DNA from: Peptostreptococcaceae bacterium
Lineage (GTDB): Bacteria; Bacillota; Clostridia; Peptostreptococcales; Peptostreptococcaceae
Assembly: GCA_029983575.1 (NCBI GenBank)
Contig: JASBZE010000020.1
Location: 1-23,447, forward strand
Direction: 5' to 3'
DNA: 23,447 nt
Position numbers and translations under genes: made by a program
Notes under the pieces: generated by a model
What the model was told of the DNA's origin: nothing
What the model saw: only the letters and a program-made list of their open reading frames with translations
Database searches by the model: none
Shown here: positions 23,122 to 23,447 of the stretch, piece after piece
Numbering within the stretch: the stretch's first letter is position 1
Layout: every line of letters starts with the position of its first letter

Positions 23122-23125
23122 CCAC
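23097..23125. repeat. Near-perfect 14-bp inverted repeat
   Basis: GTGGTTGTTTCCAT (23097-23110) and ATGGAAATAACCAC (23112-23125) are inverted copies with one mismatch (G-U in RNA) around a single T. As RNA this is a ~13-bp hairpin with a 3-base loop, without a T run after it, so it is not a terminator. It could be a protein-binding site or a processed RNA structure. Confidence 0.6.
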
Positions 23126-23183
23126 TAAACATAGTGCAATTGAAGGAAAAACGCAGGAACAAAGAGGTTAAATTTAAATAAAT

Positions 23184-23213
23184 TTGAATAATTTCTGTGA
23201 TATGTGGTATAAT
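23184..23213 (+). promoter_or_regulatory. Promoter of the right-end small RNA
   Basis: TTGAAT (23184-23189), an 18-bp spacer, then TGG-TATAAT (23205-23213) give a strong extended -10 promoter. Transcription should start near 23220. The element TGTGGTATAAT is repeated exactly, on the opposite strand, in the toxin promoter at 23423-23433. Confidence 0.75.
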
Positions 23214-23219
23214 ATGAAT

Positions 23220-23291
23220 GTAAGAAAAAGAGTGATAAGATTTGACCCACGTATAGGGACAAAAAAAGGACGAGTGGGGGCTCGTCCTTTT
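23220..23291 (+). ncRNA. Small antisense RNA, RNAII-like antitoxin
   Basis: A ~72-base RNA is predicted from the promoter at 23184-23213 to the terminator at 23261-23293. No ORF with a ribosome site lies in it. It contains GTGATAAGATTTGACCCACG (23232-23251), a near copy of 23369-23389, so the RNA is complementary to the start region of the convergent peptide mRNA. It also shares the terminator hairpin with that mRNA. The same plan is seen in RNAII of the pAD1 par locus, which blocks Fst translation. The boundaries are predicted, not measured. Confidence 0.65.
23232..23251 (+). repeat. Direct repeat copy 1 (in small RNA)
   Basis: GTGATAAGATTTGACCCACG aligns with 23369-23389 with one single-base gap and about three mismatches. 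A second short repeat, GGGACAAAA, occurs at 23256-23264 and 23412-23420 in the same order. Confidence 0.7.
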
Positions 23292-23293
23292 AT
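23261..23293. terminator. Bidirectional terminator shared by the convergent transcripts
   Basis: AAAAGGACGAG (23264-23274) and CTCGTCCTTTT (23281-23291) form a perfect 11-bp stem with a 6-base loop. Four T follow on the + strand and seven T on the - strand (complement of 23261-23267). It would end both the small RNA and the toxin mRNA and gives them a shared complementary segment. Confidence 0.85.
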
Positions 23294-23298
23294 CTTGT

Positions 23299-23388
23299 TT
23301 ATTTTCTTTTTATGTATCGCTCAGTAATGAACGCTACTAAAAGCGGGCAAACAAGACAACCCAAAAGGGTGATAAAGATATGTCCCAA
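23299..23388 (-). CDS. Fst-like hydrophobic toxin peptide of a type I toxin-antitoxin system
   Basis: On the - strand TTG 23388 opens a 29-residue peptide ending at 23299. It starts MGHIFITLLG, has one hydrophobic segment with an internal proline (LVCPLLVAF) and ends in a charged tail, ITERYIKRK. A membrane helix with a central Pro followed by a small-residue position and a charged tail is the plan of Fst-family toxins. AAGGAGGTG (complement of 23394-23402) is ideally placed for the TTG. An in-frame ATG at 23406 would give 35 residues but has no ribosome site. It is the only gene on the minus strand, and the surrounding RNA signals support it more strongly than its length alone. Confidence 0.65.
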   Translation of the reverse strand: MGHIFITLLGCLVCPLLVAFITERYIKRK

Positions 23389-23389
23389 G
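23369..23389 (+). repeat. Direct repeat copy 2 (over toxin start codon)
   Basis: GTGATAAAGATATGTCCCAA, plus one base, is the second copy of the 23232-23251 repeat. On the - strand it covers the TTG start and the first six codons of the toxin, so the small RNA can pair there. This links the two transcripts besides the common terminator. Confidence 0.7.
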
Positions 23390-23395
23390 TAATCA

Positions 23396-23411
23396 CCTCC
23401 TTTCATGGAGG
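23396..23411 (-). promoter_or_regulatory. Hairpin sequestering the toxin Shine-Dalgarno site
   Basis: On the - strand CCTCC (23411-23407) pairs with GGAGG (23400-23396) around a 6-base ATGAAA loop. The GGAGG is the ribosome site of the toxin gene. Near the predicted mRNA 5' end this would limit translation, as in RNAI of pAD1 and other type I toxin mRNAs. Confidence 0.65.
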
Positions 23412-23422
23412 GGGACAAAACT

Positions 23423-23433
23423 ATTATACCACA
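23423..23433 (-). promoter_or_regulatory. Extended -10 of the toxin mRNA promoter
   Basis: TGTGGTATAAT on the - strand (TATAAT = complement of 23423-23428) gives a strong extended -10. Start is expected near 23416. A -35 with 17-bp spacing would lie at or just beyond the window edge. Confidence 0.65.
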
Positions 23434-23447
23434 GAGAGCCTTTACAG

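Noticed and set aside
23299..23406. 35-residue toxin from ATG 23406
   Set aside because: The only Shine-Dalgarno site lies downstream of this ATG and fits TTG 23388.
23220..23447. Phage attachment site at the right end
   Set aside because: The direct repeats are both inside the region and explained by the antisense RNA pairing; no tRNA, integrase or second flank is visible.
1..23447. CRISPR array, rRNA, tRNA or insertion sequence
   Set aside because: No spaced palindromic repeats, cloverleaf, rRNA core or transposase-like protein was seen.
1..23447. Tailocin (headless PBSX-like particle) interpretation
   Set aside because: Complete terS, terL, portal, scaffold, capsid and connector genes with intact motifs argue for a DNA-packaging phage.

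Overview
The window is an AT-rich late region of a contractile-tailed (myovirus-type) phage or prophage of the PBSX/XkdK–XkdU type. Every recognised phage gene is on the + strand. A low-GC Bacillota host is the best guess, perhaps an anaerobic clostridial or Peptoniphilus-like lineage. This rests on base composition, strong GGAGG/GGGGGTG ribosome sites, frequent TTG/GTG starts, PBSX-family tail genes and an Fst-like type I toxin-antitoxin locus. No integrase, repressor, tRNA or att site is visible, so I cannot tell an integrated prophage from a free phage, and the genus is inference.

Layout. 1-587: the tail of an upstream gene and an ArpU/DUF1492-like regulator. 588-872: a non-coding control region with three TGGCGT repeats spaced exactly 11 bp and an intrinsic terminator. 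873-3991: packaging (terS, terL, portal). 3981-6072: a MuF head-morphogenesis protein with a C-terminal domain that looks like a BECR/PBECR-type nuclease toxin, a small acidic putative immunity gene, a strong terminator and a small membrane protein. 6210-9848: scaffold, major capsid, connectors and tail terminator. 9850-14586: sheath, tube, a tail-assembly chaperone with a -1 frameshift site, and the tape measure. 14602-19714: baseplate, including a hub fused to two peptidoglycan-hydrolase domains. 19701-22162: fibre, putative receptor-binding and small tail proteins. 22327-22979: holin and a conserved membrane protein. No separate endolysin gene follows the holin.

The last ~260 bases look like a compact, mostly non-protein system. 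A 29-residue hydrophobic peptide is encoded on the - strand with its Shine-Dalgarno site in a hairpin. A convergent small RNA from a + strand promoter shares a bidirectional terminator with it, and a ~20-nt imperfect direct repeat makes the small RNA complementary to the peptide mRNA at its start codon. This is the architecture of Fst/RNAII (par of pAD1) type I toxin-antitoxin systems.

How the parts work together (inference): the ArpU-like protein turns on the late operon through the TGGCGT array. Packaging, head and tail genes are then expressed, with output tuned by several internal terminators, overlapping starts and the frameshift. The MuF toxin tip with its immunity protein and the terminal type I module are accessory fitness or conflict genes. 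The clearest second-look items are the right-end type I locus, the MuF toxin/immunity pair, the 11-bp TGGCGT array, the AAAAAAC frameshift site and the odd start of terS.
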